Shown here: piece after piece, positions 22,515 to 33,668 of the stretch
Numbering within the stretch: the first letter of the stretch is position 1
Layout: every line of letters starts with the position of its first letter
From: Utricularia gibba
Taxonomy: Eukaryota > Streptophyta > Magnoliopsida > Lamiales > Lentibulariaceae
Assembly: GCA_002189035.1 (NCBI GenBank)
Contig: CM007990.1
Span: forward strand, 3,968,001 to 4,032,000
DNA: 64,000 bases
Direction: 5' to 3'
Position numbers and translations under genes: made by a program
Notes under the pieces: model-generated
Told to the model about the DNA's origin: nothing
The model's database searches: none
The model's input: the letters and a program-made list of their open reading frames with translations, nothing else

Positions 22515-24566
22515 ATGAGCATCACTGCACTTCTGTCGGTTGATCTGCTGCTGTTCCTCCTCCTGCTACAGGGGATCGTTTTTGGTGATGGGGGCTCTCA
22601 GATCACACATCTCCCTGGCTTTGATGGCCCTCTTCCATTTTATCTGGAACTTGGAAGCAGGGTTGATTGACAATTAGCTGTTCTCTCATGAAGGATCTGT
22701 TCTGTTGGTTTCCTTGTGATAATTCTTGTCGAATGTTCTGAGTAGGTACATAGGTGTTGATGAAGAAGAAAATGTGCAGCTGTTTTACTACTTTGTTAAG
22801 TCATCGGGGCCGGAGCCTGAGAAAGAGTGCCAGGGTGCTCTGTTTTTGCTGCTCTTCTCTATGAAATTGGTTTGACTTCTTCTCTCTTCCATTTTTTTAT
22901 GTTCCATTTGCCGTACTCCGAGACAGGAAGAGTTTTCATCGCAGGGCCTTTGAGTTTTAATATGTCGGCTACAGTCGAAGGGGGCCTGTCCGGGGTGATG
23001 TTGAATCCTTCTTCATGGATCCAGGTTAGTAATTGTTTCTATTATGGAACTGTTCATCTTTTTTTTTTCGGAATATTGAGATTAGGATTTTTATGTTTTT
23101 TTTACAGGAAGCAAACATATTGTTCTTGGATTCCCCGTGGGAACTGCATTTTCCTATGGGAAGACAGAGAAGGCTACCTACACAACACACTTTCATTCAT
23201 GTGAACAAGCTTACCTGTTCCTTCAGAAGGTTTGTTTGTTTGATCCAACATATCCATGTGTTCTTTTATATATCCGTTTTTTGAGTTGTGACTTCTGGTC
23301 CGTCTGCAGTGGCTGGATGATCATTCGGAGTTCGGATTGAGCCCGTTTTACGTCGCCGGAGACTCCTTTAGCGGCACCACAGTACCTGTCATCACCAGGC
23401 TGATAGCTGATGGTGCACACAAATGAAAACAGGCCTATTTCTTCTGGACTCCGCAACTGACTCTTGCTTTCGCTCTTGTGATGCAGGGAATGAACTCGGA
23501 ATCAAAGCACCAGATTAACCTTAAAGTTTGTTATTCTTATTTTTATCTTTAGTTGCCTTCAAATTTTTTCAAGAATTCAACGCTTTGGAAACAGGGGTAC
23601 ATCTTGGGAAATCCAATCACATCTCATGACCATAAAAACTACAGGATATGGAATGGGACTCATCCCTCCTGATCTCTACGAGGTTAAACTGAAATTTCGC
23701 TTCATTTAAGAGTTGACAGAAACGTCAACTATCCTATGTTTGAGTCCTTGGAGCGAAACTGCAAGGGGAATTACTCGATAGATGCCAACAACAAGCCATG
23801 TTCTAAAGATGTTGAAACTTTTCAAGAGGCAAGATATCAAATTCCTGTGAAGATATCAACTTCCCAGTTCCTCTTTTCCCTCTGTCGAATCTTGAGTTTG
23901 ATGTAAACTTTGCCTGTGAAGCACAGCTCGTGGATCCCTTGAATATGCACAATGCCTTCAAGCCAGCATGCCCGTCAGTTTCTGGGAGAAGGCGGGATAT
24001 GATTCAGGTGTACAGAAACGAAGAGCACCCGGAGATTCATTGCCATGCAACATGCACAGCCTTTCTCGTGTTTCCATTCCTCTGTGTTCATTAATCTGTG
24101 TTGATTTCTCAGCCTGACAGTTGCATATTTTGCATTCCATGGGCTAATGATCCCAGTGTCCAAGAATCCCTTCACGTCACTAAGGTAAAACAATACACCT
24201 TTTGCTCTGCTTCAGATGCACAACAACAGGGAAAGATATTGTTTGTTGCTGATGATGCAGGGGAAAATATGGATTAGATGTAATTATAACATAAACTGCA
24301 GTTGTGATTATCCGAACATGACACCTTTTCATAAGAATCTGACCTCCAGAGGCTACCGCTCTCTGATTTACAGACAACAATCAAAGTAATGCTACTGTTT
24401 TGGCAAGCACTCCCAACCTGTCTCTCGTATGTGTTGTCGTGGTCTTGCAGTGGTAACATCATTTGGTATTGACATGTTGCAGGCGGCGGGGCATGTAGCT
24501 CCCCGGTACAAGCCCAAGGAATGCTTTTTCATGTTCAAGAGATGGATTTCGCGCAGCCCCTTGTGA
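22515..24566 (+). pseudogene. Serine carboxypeptidase-like (SCPL, class I type) pseudogene
   Basis: The exon order of a plant SCPL gene is readable. It has a signal peptide (LLLFLLLLQGIVFG) and ITHLPGFDGPLPFYLE; YIGVDEEENVQLFYYF; PGCSVFAALLYEIG; NILFLDSP then VGTAFSYGKTEKA in another frame; FYVAGDSFSGTTVPV with the nucleophile Ser; GYILGNPITS; SLERNCKGNYSIDANN; YRSLIY; and AAGHVAPRYKPKECFFMF with the catalytic His. Defects: the block before PGCS (normally the WLTGG region) is deleted with a frame change, one base is missing after LDSP, a frame break follows GIKAP, the exon that should hold the catalytic Asp (YSGDHD) is absent, and the first donor site does not restore frame. Class I SCPL proteins include acyltransferases as well as peptidases. 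It is most likely dead. Confidence 0.85.
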
Positions 24567-25844
24567 TATCTGTGTATTCTCATGGCATTGCTGACCTACG
24601 TTTCACAGCGGTCTGTGTATTGACGCATTGCTCATTAAAAGTAATGTTGTCTTGTTTTACATTGTAATCATGGACTGTGTTTGGGATATGATTCTTTAGC
24701 AACTTCAATCACTTCTAAATTGTCATTTTTCCTCTTTTATTTATGTTTGTTGAACTTTGCCTCATTATTCCATGTATTTCTTATATAGATTTTCATTTTT
24801 AGTGTGCCAATAGTGCTCGTTAAGAATAATTTGGTATCTTAACCCTGTCTTGGTATTAAAACAAACAATTTTGCTTTAAAATTTAAAAATGAAATAAATA
24901 TATAAAAAATTATAAATTAATAATAATTGATTACATTTAATTTTTTCTATATATAATATATATTTCTTATATAATTGGTTTTCCTTGTTCTTGCCCAACT
25001 CACGGGAGCTTAATTTCAACATGGTCTCTAAACTTTTGCCGTACACCACAGCTTGGGCGACTTAGATGTATTTCGTATTAGTCTATGCTTTGGATTAAAA
25101 AAAAAATAAAAAGATGCATTAAGTTTAGGTAATAAAAATTAGATCGATATATGATCCAAGTATTTTTTATAATCACAAAAAACAAGTCTTAATCAAATTA
25201 AATGATAATTTTAACTTGAAGATAGTTATTAAAACAAACAATTCCACATTATAATTTAAAAGTGAAATAGTTAAATATATAAAAAATTACAGATTATTAA
25301 TAATCTATTGAATCTAATTTTTTAAAATGTAATCTATGTTTTTTTATATATTTAGATTTCACATGTTATGGCACGTGATTACTTCTATGTCATTGTGGCA
25401 TGTGGATACTTCTATGTCATTGTGGAATTCAAATTTCACCATGAAACCATGAACCGATCCCATTGTGGCACCATAAAAGTTAATGCGATGAGGAATTCAA
25501 ATTCCACCATGAAACCATGAACCGATCCCATTGTGGCACGTGGATACTTCTATGTCAAATCTACTCTCATCGAACTTTGCATGCCAAATTATACTTAATT
25601 GGGCAATATTCAGACACAAGGCGAGGAATATTAAGGAAGAACATGAAGACCAAATTCGATAAATATGAATAGAATGCAAAAGATGTAAAACCAATAACAT
25701 GGTTGTATATGTAGCAAGAAGTATGGTTATAGTTATCGAGGGTTTTTGTCAGCAACATGATGACAGTTTCAGCAGGCCCTCCATGTCATCACAACCATGA
25801 ATTTCTTGTAGTTTATTCAAAAGAGTGAAGTGCAGTCAGTGAGT
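24567..25844. other. AT-rich spacer with direct repeats
   Basis: Two related AT-rich segments (about 24,850-24,970 and 25,220-25,345) share TTAAAACAAACAATT and ATATATAAAAAATTA words, suggesting an old direct duplication. A sharper repeat at 25,425-25,538 is listed separately. No gene is seen. Confidence 0.45.
25425..25538 (+). repeat. Two-copy direct repeat, 67-bp period
   Basis: A 47-base word starting GAATTCAAATTTCACCATG and ending CATTGTGGCAC occurs at 25425 and again at 25492 with one change. Flanking GTGGATACTTCTATGTCA words extend the similarity on both sides. It lies about 300 bases from the 3' end of SPH copy 2. Confidence 0.8.
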
Positions 25845-26258
25845 TCATGTCTCCCAATCAAACACCTTGTTGTCATCAACATATGGATCACGATGCGACA
25901 GATAGATCCCATCATCCTTTGTTATCCAAACGTTTATTCTGTGGTTGGGAAAGAAATGCTCATGAAATGCCTTAAAAGCCTTGCTCTTATCTCCCCACCA
26001 AATGTGACAAAAGAACTCTGCCATGGGGAAAAGATTCAAGCAGAAATCCCACTTGAGGTAGTCGTGCGATTTTCGAAGCATATGGGTATCAATATCATCA
26101 TCGCCGGAAAAGCAATGCACCTTCATCGGGATCGCATCCGATGACACGTTACGAACGACGAGAACAATGACTTTAGCGTTCAAGAAACACGCCTCAAGAG
26201 GGTTGCATTTCATGAGAAGAAGAAACAGCAAACCGACTAAGGAGTTATTACTGCTCAT
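25845..26258 (-). CDS. S1 self-incompatibility homologue (SPH), copy 2
   Basis: A 137-residue intronless frame. The signal peptide (LVGLLFLLLM) ends at CNPLEAC. The mature part carries VRNVSSDAIPMKVHCFSG, then DDDIDTHML where most copies have DDDLGYH, LKWDFCLNLFP, EFFCHIWWGDKS, and the C-terminal WITKDDGIYLSH. The sequon NVS and the four-Cys pattern match copy 1. A TATA-like TATAAGAACATC lies just upstream near 26,300. It is the most divergent member of the NVSSDAIPM clade in the DDDLG loop. Predicted to be secreted; partner unknown. Confidence 0.9.
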   Translation of the reverse strand: MSSNNSLVGLLFLLLMKCNPLEACFLNAKVIVLVVRNVSSDAIPMKVHCFSGDDDIDTHMLRKSHDYLKWDFCLNLFPMAEFFCHIWWGDKSKAFKAFHEHFFPNHRINVWITKDDGIYLSHRDPYVDDNKVFDWET

Positions 26259-27404
26259 TGTGGTGTGGGAGTGGAACCCCTCAGCTACCTCTTGATGTTC
26301 TTATAGACGTACATTAATTACTTCATACTCACAGATGCTTCAAAATCATGGAGAGTTGCAGAACTTTTTCTCCAAGAAAATAAGGTTTTACTTCAATTTA
26401 CATATAATACAAGATCCTCAGTAGTTCTTTCCACATGCGAATGACATTCAATCAACTCCACTGATATCGAATTTATTTGTTAGAGTGGCTTTTAAATGCA
26501 GCATACCAATGTAGGCTTTTATATTATTTTCGATTGACTATATATGTTTTTTGTCGTATATATTAAGACAAAGAATTAATATTGAAATCAAATATATATA
26601 TATATATATATATAATATTACAAAATTACAAAATGACCAATTTCTAAATGATTACATGTGTGTGTGTGTCTGTCTTGTCTTAAACCCAATCGGGGTGGTC
26701 TTCATTGTTTGTGCATGTATAATTTATGCATAAGTTTCAAAGCATATCACATTTATTTAATAAAATTAATACTTTGTGACATTTATTTTTTATAATAACC
26801 AATAGGGCCATAATTTCAATTTCTCTAAACCATTTTTCATTTGCAATTCGATACAAAAATTATTAACTTATGTGTTCCAAAATTAATATTGAATTAACGT
26901 AATTCATCAAGAAAACCTTATAACATGCACAATCTAAATCTCCATAACGTGCAAACCCAAAATCTTCAAACAAAAAATAAATCATCCGCATCTTCCATAA
27001 TCCATACGTTAATTTCATCAAGATTATCACGATATAAAGATTCAAGACCTTCATTTTCCGCAAATCATTTAAATGGTTTGAACTTCAAAGACATTCATTG
27101 AAAAGACAACTCATAACCCCAAAAGTATGTTAATTCAACAAAATCTTATCCAATTCTAAAGAAACACGGTGTGTAAGAGCATGGGGACTAAAAGACCCAT
27201 GATTTCACTGGTCACGTGGGGTTTTGGGTGTGATTCTCAGCTTTGGAGAATCTTGAGTCGTTACTCATCTTTAATCGCTTAGTTTTAATGTGATCGTCAT
27301 GAATGATTGTCATGACTGGGGAGGGCTATTATTCTAAGTATGGTGAATTATTGTCTTCATTTCTCTACCATCTTATTCATTATAAAACATAGTGATATGA
27401 ATCA
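26259..27404. other. Spacer with AT microsatellite and start of a duplicated block
   Basis: An (AT)n run sits at 26592-26614. From about 26,985 the sequence matches 37,235 onward, marking the left part of the block shared by SPH copies 3 and 4. No gene is seen. Confidence 0.6.
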
Positions 27405-27809
27405 CTACTCCCAATCATACACCTTCTTGGCATCGGAATAAGGATCGTCGTGAGACAAATAGATGCCATCATCTTTTGTCACCCAAACGTTAAGCAAATA
27501 GTTGATTAGAACTTCGTGAAATGCCCTAAACTTCTTTTGCTTCTTTCCCCACCAGACGTTACAGTAGAAACTGGTAACCCCCACGCCGCTCATGCAGAAC
27601 TCCCATTTGAACCCATCGTGCAGTTTCAGAAGCGTGTGAATACCCAAATCGTCATCACCGGAAAAGCAGTGCGCTTGCATCGGGATCGCATCTGAAGAAA
27701 CGTTCCGAACGATGGACACAGTCGCTTTGGAGCTTAGGAAACATGCTTTAAGAGTGCTGCATGTGGTCAGAAGAAATAAGAAGAAGACGAGCAGGGAGTT
27801 GTTGCTCAT
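27405..27809 (-). CDS. S1 self-incompatibility homologue (SPH), copy 3
   Basis: A 134-residue single-exon secreted protein. The signal peptide LLVFFLFLLTTC ends at STLKAC. Motifs are VRNVSSDAIPMQAHCFSG, DDDLGIHTLL, FKWEFCMSG, FYCNVWWGKKQ, WVTKDDGIYLSHDD and the final VYDWE. It differs from the copy at 38150 at only four residues (K/E in the leader, GIH/GTH, HDD/HND, SDA/SNA), so the two arose by a recent duplication that also copied about 2 kb of flanks. TATAAGAGG on the minus strand near 27,855 is the likely TATA box. GVGV replaces the usual (L/F)PTT loop before the third Cys. Confidence 0.92.
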   Translation of the reverse strand: MSNNSLLVFFLFLLTTCSTLKACFLSSKATVSIVRNVSSDAIPMQAHCFSGDDDLGIHTLLKLHDGFKWEFCMSGVGVTSFYCNVWWGKKQKKFRAFHEVLINYLLNVWVTKDDGIYLSHDDPYSDAKKVYDWE

Positions 27810-28372
27810 CGTTTGAGGTTTCCGTTGAGGACTCCGAGCTATCAGGACTCCTCTTATACCTCTTTTGGCTTTCCATTTAATTAAATGGTCTTAACAGATC
27901 CTCGAACTTGGAAAATGTAACCAACAAAAAATTGTTATGCAATTTTTGCAAATGCATGTTCTTTTGATTCCATGTGAAATTTCAGTTTTCTGATTCATCC
28001 CAAAAAACTTCTGAAATCTCTTCAAAATATAATCATTTTGAATGCAAGATGCCTAAACATTTATTTACTTTAAGTGAATTTAATGGCAATTTACATGGAA
28101 AATTTTCATTACTTACATAATATTCACTTTAATCGATTAAATTACTCAATAAGGTAGTCAAATAATTTCTTTTCGACATTTTTTTAATACAGATATGGAT
28201 TGTGTAGTTATACAACATATCTTATAGAAATAATGCTTTATTTTCCAACTTATTCGAATGGAAAAAATGCATCAACTCATCACATATAAATGTAAAATGC
28301 ATTACAATAAACAATTTTGAGGATGCATGTTGAAGAAATTTCGTTGCTTTTTAATATTTGATATGAGTATGT

Positions 28373-29372
28373 TTGTAAGGATATAATTATCATATTTATG
28401 GGGAAATTTGTAAAAATGCCCCCAATAGTTTACACATATGAGCAAAAATGACTCAAAAGTTTACTATGGTACAACTTTACCCCTAAAGTTCATATGCAGA
28501 TGCAATATTGACTCCAAATGTTTGCAAAAGGTTTTAATATGTTACATATCTTTGAGAAATATAGGTGCAAAAATGTTCTAACTTCTGTCAAATTTTTAAA
28601 TGTATATTTTTATCTCAAATATTTCAAAGTGTACACTTTTGCCCCATACTACTTTTTTTTATTATTACTAATATTAATATAATAATAAAAGTAATAATAA
28701 TAATAATTTTATTGTACAAAAACCCGAAACACTATCTGAAATTCTAAACTCTTGATAAACCTTTAAACTCAAACCAAAGTGAAAAAAAAAAAATTTGCAT
28801 CTTACTACGAGTTTTAGTATGATGATAATGATTAAAATCATAAATTGAGATAAAAACATTAATCAAAATGAATGAAAAATGGTTAAGAATTTATTTCATA
28901 GACAACCAAAGATGGTTAACAATTTATCTCATCATCATACTCAAACTCGTGTAATAAGATACAAAATTTATATTTTTTTCTATTTGGTTTAGGTTTAAGG
29001 GTTTTAACAAGACTTTAGATTTTCAGATTTTCGTACAATAAAATTATTATGATTATTAGTTATATTAATAATAAGTAATAACAATAAACCAGAATTGGGC
29101 AAAAGTTCACACTCTTAAATATTTGGGGGTAAAAATACACATTTAAAACTTTGATGGAAGTTAGGACATTTTCGTGTTGTTAAAAATAATTGGGCACAAA
29201 AATATATTTTTCATATATATATGACATATTAAAATGTTTTTGCAAATATTTGGGGTATTGTTACATATGTGTGAACGTTTGGGACAAATTTATGCCACAG
29301 TAAACTTTTGGGATAAAAAAACTTGTGTGTGTAAATAGTTGGTGATAAAAATAAACTTGATCTGATATTTAT
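28373..29372. mobile_element. 1-kb fold-back element with near full-length inverted arms
   Basis: The left arm (from about 28,399, with CAATAGTTTACACATATGAG, AAAAGTTTACTATGG and ATGTTTGCAAAAGG) recurs inverted on the right, down to about 29,345. Similarity continues inward through CTAACTTCTGTCAAA/TGATGGAAGTTAGGAC and the AATTTTATTGTAC/GTACAATAAAATT words towards a centre near 28,880. The paralogous block at 39,060-39,075 runs directly from GATATGAGTATGT into GCTTTTTT and lacks the whole element, so the borders are set by an empty site. It has no coding capacity. A non-autonomous Mutator-like or fold-back element is likely. Confidence 0.85.
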
Positions 29373-31235
29373 GTGCTTTTTTTTAGCATAATCCTAAATT
29401 TAGAGAAAATATTATGCAACCAACAAAATAGGGAGGTTTCCATATTTTATAAGGATCCTGACCCTAAAAAACAATTTCAAGAACTCTCTTATAGTTTTAG
29501 GACTCAACAATATTAGCCTTGGGCATGAGTACGAGTTAACTCCAGTAACTCATGAGTTTGTGGAATGAGTGACTTCTAATCATAATCATAGGAGGTAAAT
29601 CAACCAATTCTCAAATGTTACTCATGAATGAATTCAATTCTGATTTTATACTTTCTTTTCATTTCTTGGAATTTAATAAAGATATTGCCTCATCATAAAT
29701 TCTTGTCACAAACAGTTTTCAAAATTCTTCTTCATTTTCCTATCTTCTCAAATGGATTTAAAATCACAACAAGTGACCATAGATGATTTTCAAATAGTAA
29801 GAATAAATCATTGTTGTTTGAGAATCAATTATATCATGTTGATTGCCGTTTCTACAATAATTTTTTTTTAAAAAAAATTAAAATGTAAAACAAAAAGGGT
29901 GTAACTGAATATCGATCACATGGAGTTAATTTTTAAGAGAATGATGCAGTTTAAAACCTAATATAAACTATCACGATTTTGTAAATGAGATTATAAAGGT
30001 AAACAGAAAAAACAAATTTAAATGATGAATCTTAAGCAAGATTACTGTTGGATTGGAATCCTTACCAATTATCATTATAACTCTATCCCTCTTCGGTTTT
30101 TTTGGGGTATATGAACACAAATCACCTATGCTCTCTTATACTCTCTTATAAGAAAACATGAGAATTGTCTCATGTAGCACCTTTTTGGATGATCGTAAAG
30201 ATAAGAGATCCAAACATCAATTATCTTCATGATCGAATTGGCCATATGCGTCCAAGTGTTGCCAATGGTTCTATTGTGGTTGGATACACTCACAAACAAA
30301 ACGTTCTCTCCTTCGAACTGAAAAGGTAGGAGTTGGTGTCTTTCAGCTTGTTCATTTTGAAAACTTGTAAGTAGCAACGAATTACTCATGAATTTTGACT
30401 AGAGATCATTATACTGCAATGCATGTACATTGAAATATGTGAAAGCCGATTGAATTCAGAGAGAAAATGCATAATTAATCATACGATATAGAAGAAGTCT
30501 GTTAACCCAGAAAAGAGAAGTTTAGTTGCAAGCGGTCAAACACAATATGAAACTCAAAGCAAACTAGAGAAAAAAATGGAGAAAAACATTTTAGAGAAAT
30601 GTGAATTACAAAAACTAAAACACCAAATATTATCCTTATCTAAATATTGAAAATACATATTTCGAAGGGGATCTTATTTTTTGGTAGTATTGTCACGTTT
30701 TTCAACCAGTTATCATGCATATTCTCCAATAATGCACTTCAATTCAATTATACTAATATAAGAAAAAACTTATAATTCTTATTCTAGACATCAAATTATA
30801 CTACTCTAATTTCATTTAAACATACACTATGACACAAAATATGATATTAAAATAACAATTAGCATGTCACTTGGAAAACTAGTGGAAATTATGTAACTAA
30901 TTTTTTTAGGTGATCTCCATAGCCAACCAGATAAGAATTGCAGTGTATTTTCAATTTTTTAAATACATTATGAAGAATGATTTGAATTTAAAAATTATAA
31001 GCATAATCATATTTTAAAAAAAGTATTTGCGATGTATATAAATGTGATATAAAATTATTAGTAATTATGTTACATATATGATTTTCATTTTTTTGTGAAT
31101 GGTGTAATTTTTCCACTTAATCACATTCAATTTGAAAACCAAATTTAATATAGGCATAGTATCAAAGTTTCAATATTATTTAACGAATCAAGCACTCACC
31201 AACCATATTGTTAGTGGATGTGACAATTTCTTCTG
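29373..31235. other. AT-rich spacer with an old repeat-B remnant
   Basis: The right flank of the copy-3 block runs to about 29,460. About 30,060-30,700 resembles 48,850-49,560 and, more distantly, repeat B near 62,900-63,300 (shared words around AGTGTTGCCAATG, GTAGGAGTTGGTG). From about 30,945 the sequence aligns with 41,365 and 49,785 and leads into SPH copy 5. No gene is seen. Confidence 0.5.
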
Positions 31236-31667
31236 TCAAATACCAACATTATAAGGTGGTGTATTTTCATTCCAACCATATTGCCATGCTGGAGAATCAT
31301 CACCATACCATAAGTAGATTCCATCATCTTTTGCTTCCCAGAAGAATCTTAAAGGAGCAACACCCATATCTTCCTTAAATGCGTTGAAAATAACACTCTT
31401 CTTTCCCCACCATATATGACAAATGAATTTCGTAGTAGGAAGAAAATTTACGCAAAATTTCCAACTAACATAGCTACGAAACACAGGGAGTTGGTGGTAT
31501 CCAAGATTGCCATCTTTTGAAAAGCAATGCACCCTCATCATCGTCGAATCCGAAGACACCATACGAGTAATGGAGATGATTTCCTCCTCAGTAAAGATAC
31601 ATGCTTGAATGGGGCTGCATATTGCAATAAGAACAAATAAGAGTATGGTTGGGAGACCGTTGCCCAT
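31236..31667 (-). CDS. S1 self-incompatibility homologue (SPH), copy 5
   Basis: A 143-residue intronless frame from the ATG at 31667 (MGNGLPTILL). The frame stays open upstream for 31 codons, but the TATA element lies inside that extension, so the downstream Met is preferred. The signal peptide ends at CSPIQAC. Core: TRMVSSDSTMMRVHCFSKDG, NLGYHQLPVF, VSWKFCVNFLPTT, FICHIWWGKKS, FFWEAKDDGIYLW, and a Trp/Tyr-rich C-terminus WNENTPPYNVGI. It represents the second clade (MVSSDSTMM), which lacks the NVS sequon. The DDDLG loop reads DGNLG here. It forms a block with pseudogene copy 6 and an upstream minisatellite, repeated at 42-44 kb. Confidence 0.9.
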   Translation of the reverse strand: MGNGLPTILLFVLIAICSPIQACIFTEEEIISITRMVSSDSTMMRVHCFSKDGNLGYHQLPVFRSYVSWKFCVNFLPTTKFICHIWWGKKSVIFNAFKEDMGVAPLRFFWEAKDDGIYLWYGDDSPAWQYGWNENTPPYNVGI

Positions 31668-31704
31668 TGTGTTGAGGTGTCCATTGAGGTTTTCAGGAGA
31701 TGCT

Positions 31705-31713
31705 CTTCTTATA
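31705..31713 (-). promoter_or_regulatory. TATA box of SPH copy 5
   Basis: TATAAGAAG on the minus strand followed by AGCATC, about 40 bases before the chosen ATG. The same element occurs at 52753-52761 before the paralogue. Confidence 0.6.
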
Positions 31714-32159
31714 GGAGTCTTACAAATCAAGTTGGCAATTGCTAACTTGACAACTTCCATAAGTTAGCACATTTTATAGGTAATTTGAGAGAATTAGGTC
31801 TCAATTCAAATTAAAGGTGCAATTGTATTAAGTTAAATTTATCCAAATCCTATAAAAAAAACCAACCTAAATCATCAAATTAAACTAATGAAATGAATAC
31901 AAAGAGTGAAATGTAATAATAATAGAAAAAATAGTTAATAATACAATTTCATTCTTAACTTATGAACATCAGAATTACCTAATAATATTTGCGGCTATAA
32001 GAGTTGAGTTCACATTAATTTTAAACTGAAAAAGAAAAGAATTCATATTTTATCAATTTCAAGACAAGATTTTTTTTTGAATTATTTAAACTAAAAAAAG
32101 GATTCATACTGATTTATAGATGAAATATGAGTCAACAATGAAGCCATATTAAATATGAA

Positions 32160-32440
32160 TTTATACAAGGACATATTTATTAAATAGATGTGATTTGGGT
32201 TATTATGAATGTATACAAGGGTATATTTATTAAATGGATGTGAATTTTGGTTATTATGAATATATACAAAGGTAAATTTATTAAATAGATGTGAATTTTG
32301 GTTATTCTAAATAGATATAAAGGTAAATTTATTAAATAGATGTGAATTTTGATTATTATAAATTAGCATCAAGGAAAATTATTTGAAACTTGATTATTAT
32401 GAATCTAGACAAGGGAAAATTTATTAAATATAAGTGAAAT
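32160..32440. repeat. 50-bp minisatellite, about five to six units
   Basis: Units carry TTTATTAAATAGATGTGAAT, TTTGGTTATTATGAAT and TACAAGGGTA in order, with a 50-base period and unit-to-unit drift. The array lies about 500 bases upstream of SPH copy 5. The same unit forms arrays upstream of the paralogues at 42,284 and 52,284. Confidence 0.85.
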
Positions 32441-32955
32441 TTGGTATTATGTAATTTGAAAATGTACATAAAGTTGGGGATTCGAAAGATCGGATAGGTT
32501 TCGGTTGCACTAAGCCTGAAACTAAACAGCTTTACAATACCCAAAATTTCAAACTTAAACTCAAATTTTAGCAATATTTTGTACACAATTTCATTTTTTT
32601 ATATATAAAATTAATAATTTTTTAGAATACTGATTTCTCGGATGAAGAAAAATCAAATTCCCATTTTTTAAAATAACACTAAAATGAATAAATCATAATG
32701 TTAATTCTTGTTTGTTCTAATTTTAACAAAAATTTTTTTTAATAATGTTTCTGTTATTTTTTCTTTTCTATGTTAATTCTTTTTTTTTCCTTTTTATTAG
32801 TGTTAGCTTATACGATTCTAGGTAATAAAATAATGATGGCATTTCTTACGAAAATAATTCAAAATGAGATTTGCGCAAACATGGGGCAAGGTCATGGTAG
32901 TATATGACATTGAAAATGTATACTATTAAATAATTTAATGGACTTATACTCTATG

Positions 32956-33175
32956 AGTGTGTTTGGTAGAGAGGATAAAGGGGGATAGTTAAATGGAAAA
33001 AGAAAAATAGTATGTTTAGTAGATGAGATAAATTATACTTAATATAATTTATACCATGAATATGAAATAAAATAATGGAAGGAGAGGGATTGAGATAAAA
33101 TTATATTATCATATACCCCTCCTTTATATACCAACTCTTATTTCTGGTATAATTTATCTATGTACCAAATACAAT
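32956..33175. mobile_element. 220-bp MITE with TTTGGTA inverted ends
   Basis: It begins AGTGTGTTTGGTAGAGAG and ends ATGTACCAAATACAAT, an imperfect inverted repeat. CTATG flanks both sides (32951-32955, 33176-33180). The paralogous block near 43,790-43,815 has ACTTATACTCTATG only once and no element, giving an empty site. Confidence 0.8.
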
Positions 33176-33249
33176 CTATGTTCTCTGTAAGTATGCAAGG
33201 GGTATAAACATAAATTAGTAGCAATTATTAAGAACATACATTATTTGAT

Positions 33250-33668
33250 CAAAATATAATATTATAAGGTGGTATACCTTCATTCCAACCATATGCTCTC
33301 AATAAGGCATCATTACCATGTCCTAAATAAAACTCGTAATCTTTAACTTCTCAATAGTCTTTGAAAGGAGTCATTTTAATACTCTTGATGTGAATTAAAC
33401 TTAAGACTCTTCTTTCCCCACCAAAAATGATGAAAAAGCTTGAAAAAAAGTTGAAACAAAAAGTTCGACTATAAGTAATATGCAATATTGGGAGTAGGTG
33501 ATATCCAAGGTCATTATCCTTGGAAAATCAGTACACCCTCATCACTGTTGAATTCAATGAAAACTTACAAAAGACTGCAACATATTGCTCTTCAGTCACA
33601 CAAGCTTTATTAGGGTTGTGTAGTGCAAGAAGAACAACTAGGAAGATGGGTATGAGATTGTTGCTCAT
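33250..33668 (-). pseudogene. SPH pseudogene, copy 6
   Basis: It starts like an intact gene (MSNNLIPIFLVVLLAL, leader ending KACVTEEQY) and reads on to LNSTVMRVY, where the codon for the conserved Cys of the HC motif is TGA. Downstream pieces remain recognisable: FSKDNDLGYHLLPIL, then a damaged HIWWG region, then a second TGA in place of the Trp of the W-x-x-K-D-D-G motif, and a preserved tail YGWNEGIPPYNI. A TATA-like TATAAGAAG is still present near 33,705-33,713. The TGA at the Trp is shared with copy 8. Confidence 0.85.

Noticed and set aside
32160-32440. CRISPR-like array
   Set aside because: Units are directly adjacent and drift throughout, with no constant repeat plus unique spacer pattern, and the genome is a plant's.
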